NCBI GenBank assembly: GCA_019918135.1
Contig: WBZZ01001253.1
Location: 67,501-131,500, forward strand
DNA: 64,000 nt
DNA from: Paulinella micropora
Lineage: Eukaryota; Cercozoa; Imbricatea; Euglyphida; Paulinellidae
Direction of reading: 5' to 3'
Position numbers and translations under genes: made by a program. This document shows, piece after piece, positions 63,107 through 64,000 of this stretch; position 1 is the stretch's first letter, and the number at the start of each line of letters is the position of its first letter. The notes beneath the pieces were generated by a model. The model worked only from the letters and a program-made list of their open reading frames with translations. It did not search any database and was not told the origin of the DNA.

Positions 63107-63364
63107 TTACCAAAGGAAATGATAAGAATAATAATTACTATACTCCGGATTATTAAAAGTTAATTCTCCTTTTGAGTTTCTTATTGCTTTTGCTCTTGCT
63201 CTATAGTTTTTTCTTCTTTCTTTATCCAGATGGTCTAAATGTGAGTATAACCCTATGCGGTCTTTATAATGTTCGTATCTAATATCTCCAAAATTAATAA
63301 CCTTACCTTTCGGACTAATGACTTTATATTTTTTGTTTTTTACATTTGACTTTGAAAATCTCAT
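63107..63364 (-). CDS. DUF5754-like small protein (element B)
   Basis: 85 residues: VISPKGKVINFGD, YSHLDHLDKERRKNYRARAKAI, ending YYSYHFLW. It is homologous to 12004-12267 of element A. Its start codon is 9 bp from that of the divergent integrase gene. Confidence 0.6.
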   Translation of the reverse strand: MRFSKSNVKNKKYKVISPKGKVINFGDIRYEHYKDRIGLYSHLDHLDKERRKNYRARAKAIRNSKGELTFNNPEYSNYYSYHFLW

Positions 63365-63373
63365 ACTATATAA
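63365..63373. promoter_or_regulatory. 9-bp bidirectional promoter, ACTATATAA
   Basis: The whole space between the divergent start codons at 63362-63364 (minus) and 63374 (plus) is nine bases containing the self-complementary TATATA. One box apparently serves both genes with almost no 5' leader. Confidence 0.5.
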
Positions 63374-64000
63374 ATGCCAGATTTAGACCATAAACATACA
63401 ATTATTAATAATCAAAATCGTAATAGTCAATTAGAAGACACACCTACAGGAGAAGTAGTTAAAACAAAAGAAGAAGAAGCACTTGAAATACACCACCAGA
63501 AAAAGAACCCGAAAATATGGAATACTATATGGGTTGATAAACCATTAGACCAAGTTTTCTTAGACTTAGCCGATATGAGTAAGATAAAAGATAAGAAAGG
63601 AAATAAAGGATATGCTTGGATGCTTGTTTGGATTGATTGTCATTCAAGATATTTAATAATCATTCCATTAAAAAATAAAACCGCAAAAGAGGTCTATTAT
63701 GCTTTGAAAACTATACCTTATAAACCTAAATCAATTACAACCGACAGCGGAGGAGAATATAAAGGTGCTACTCGTGATTATTTTATTCAAAATGGTATTA
63801 AGCATGATGTGGTTGAAGTCGGAGACCATAGAGCGCTAGCCGTAGTAGATAGAGTTATAAGAAGTATTAGAAGGTGGTTGGATTTATTATTTGAAACAAA
63901 TAGAAATTTTGACTGGGTAAGTTATATTCAAGATTTGGTTAATGCTTATAATCATAAACTTCATAGGGAATTCAAGCCAGACCGGTGGATGTCTTTGCTA
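63374..64000 (+). CDS. rve-family (retroviral-type) integrase, partial at window edge (element B)
   Basis: 209 residues are visible. QVFLDLADMSKIKDKKG..YAWMLVWIDCHSRY starts the RNase-H fold catalytic core (first Asp about residue 62). SITTDSGGEY (about 130) gives the second Asp, and VVDRVIRSIRRWL continues the last helix of the core. Integrases of this family insert Polintons and LTR elements. The gene continues beyond 64000. Confidence 0.85.
   Translation, partial: MPDLDHKHTIINNQNRNSQLEDTPTGEVVKTKEEEALEIHHQKKNPKIWNTIWVDKPLDQVFLDLADMSKIKDKKGNKGYAWMLVWIDCHSRYLIIIPLKNKTAKEVYYALKTIPYKPKSITTDSGGEYKGATRDYFIQNGIKHDVVEVGDHRALAVVDRVIRSIRRWLDLLFETNRNFDWVSYIQDLVNAYNHKLHREFKPDRWMSLL

Larger units (their letters stand above)
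44851..64000. mobile_element. Element B: Polinton (Maverick) with capsid genes, runs off the window
   Basis: AT-rich, 19 kb inside the window. It carries the full Polinton core: protein-primed PolB, rve integrase, Ulp1-like protease, packaging ATPase, major and minor capsid proteins, plus two fibre genes, GIY-YIG nuclease and small genes shared with element A. Most genes look whole, with about four breaks in all, so it is probably young. The right end lies beyond 64000, and the left end is placed just before the first TATATA box. Confidence 0.85.

Overview
The window is eukaryotic nuclear DNA, most likely from a protist or alga. It has genes split by GT-AG introns, tRNA-derived SINEs, a 5'-truncated LINE, a DIRS-type tyrosine-recombinase retroelement, long microsatellites (GAA, TAA, TAG, GA), long G or C homopolymers, and two large capsid-encoding Polinton-like elements. 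The species cannot be told from the sequence.

Layout. 1-9000: host DNA with foldback repeats, a plus-strand gene with a RanBP2-type zinc finger and a DOT1-like methyltransferase motif, then one minus-strand multi-exon gene (SET-like domain, DUF7869-like transposase-derived region, RanBP2-type zinc finger). 9005-9640: GAA microsatellite. 10051-24552: element A, a Polinton-like virus fossil with capsid proteins, packaging ATPase, fibre genes and a tyrosine recombinase that looks like a telomere resolvase (protelomerase). It ends in a 390-bp near-perfect palindrome. 24598-28110: a nest of at least four SINE copies and a truncated LINE, all on the minus strand, embedded in TAA/TAG microsatellites. 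28990-34961: unrecognised host genes, one of them very GC-rich. 35887-37466: two minus-strand host genes. 37600-43993: a broken DIRS/Ngaro-type retroelement bounded by direct repeats and lying between two copies of a host exon. 44851-64000: element B, a Polinton that runs off the right edge. It carries GIY-YIG nuclease, protein-primed family B polymerase, fibres, major and minor capsid proteins, Ulp1-like protease, packaging ATPase and rve integrase.

How the parts fit. A and B share a host-attachment cassette (S74-chaperone fibre, overlapping small membrane protein, convergent Cys-rich secreted protein), a DUF5754-like small protein, a second fibre gene and a GIY-YIG nuclease. Their replication and integration modules differ: telomere resolvase in A, PolB plus rve integrase in B. 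Both place a TATATA box a few bases upstream of start codons. B also has a family of covarying intergenic hairpins at gene ends, which would suit virophage-like or giant-virus-like transcription. The most unusual association is the telomere-resolvase-like gene of A with a terminal palindrome and surrounding TTGGACAG iterons, the arrangement expected of a hairpin-ended linear genome.
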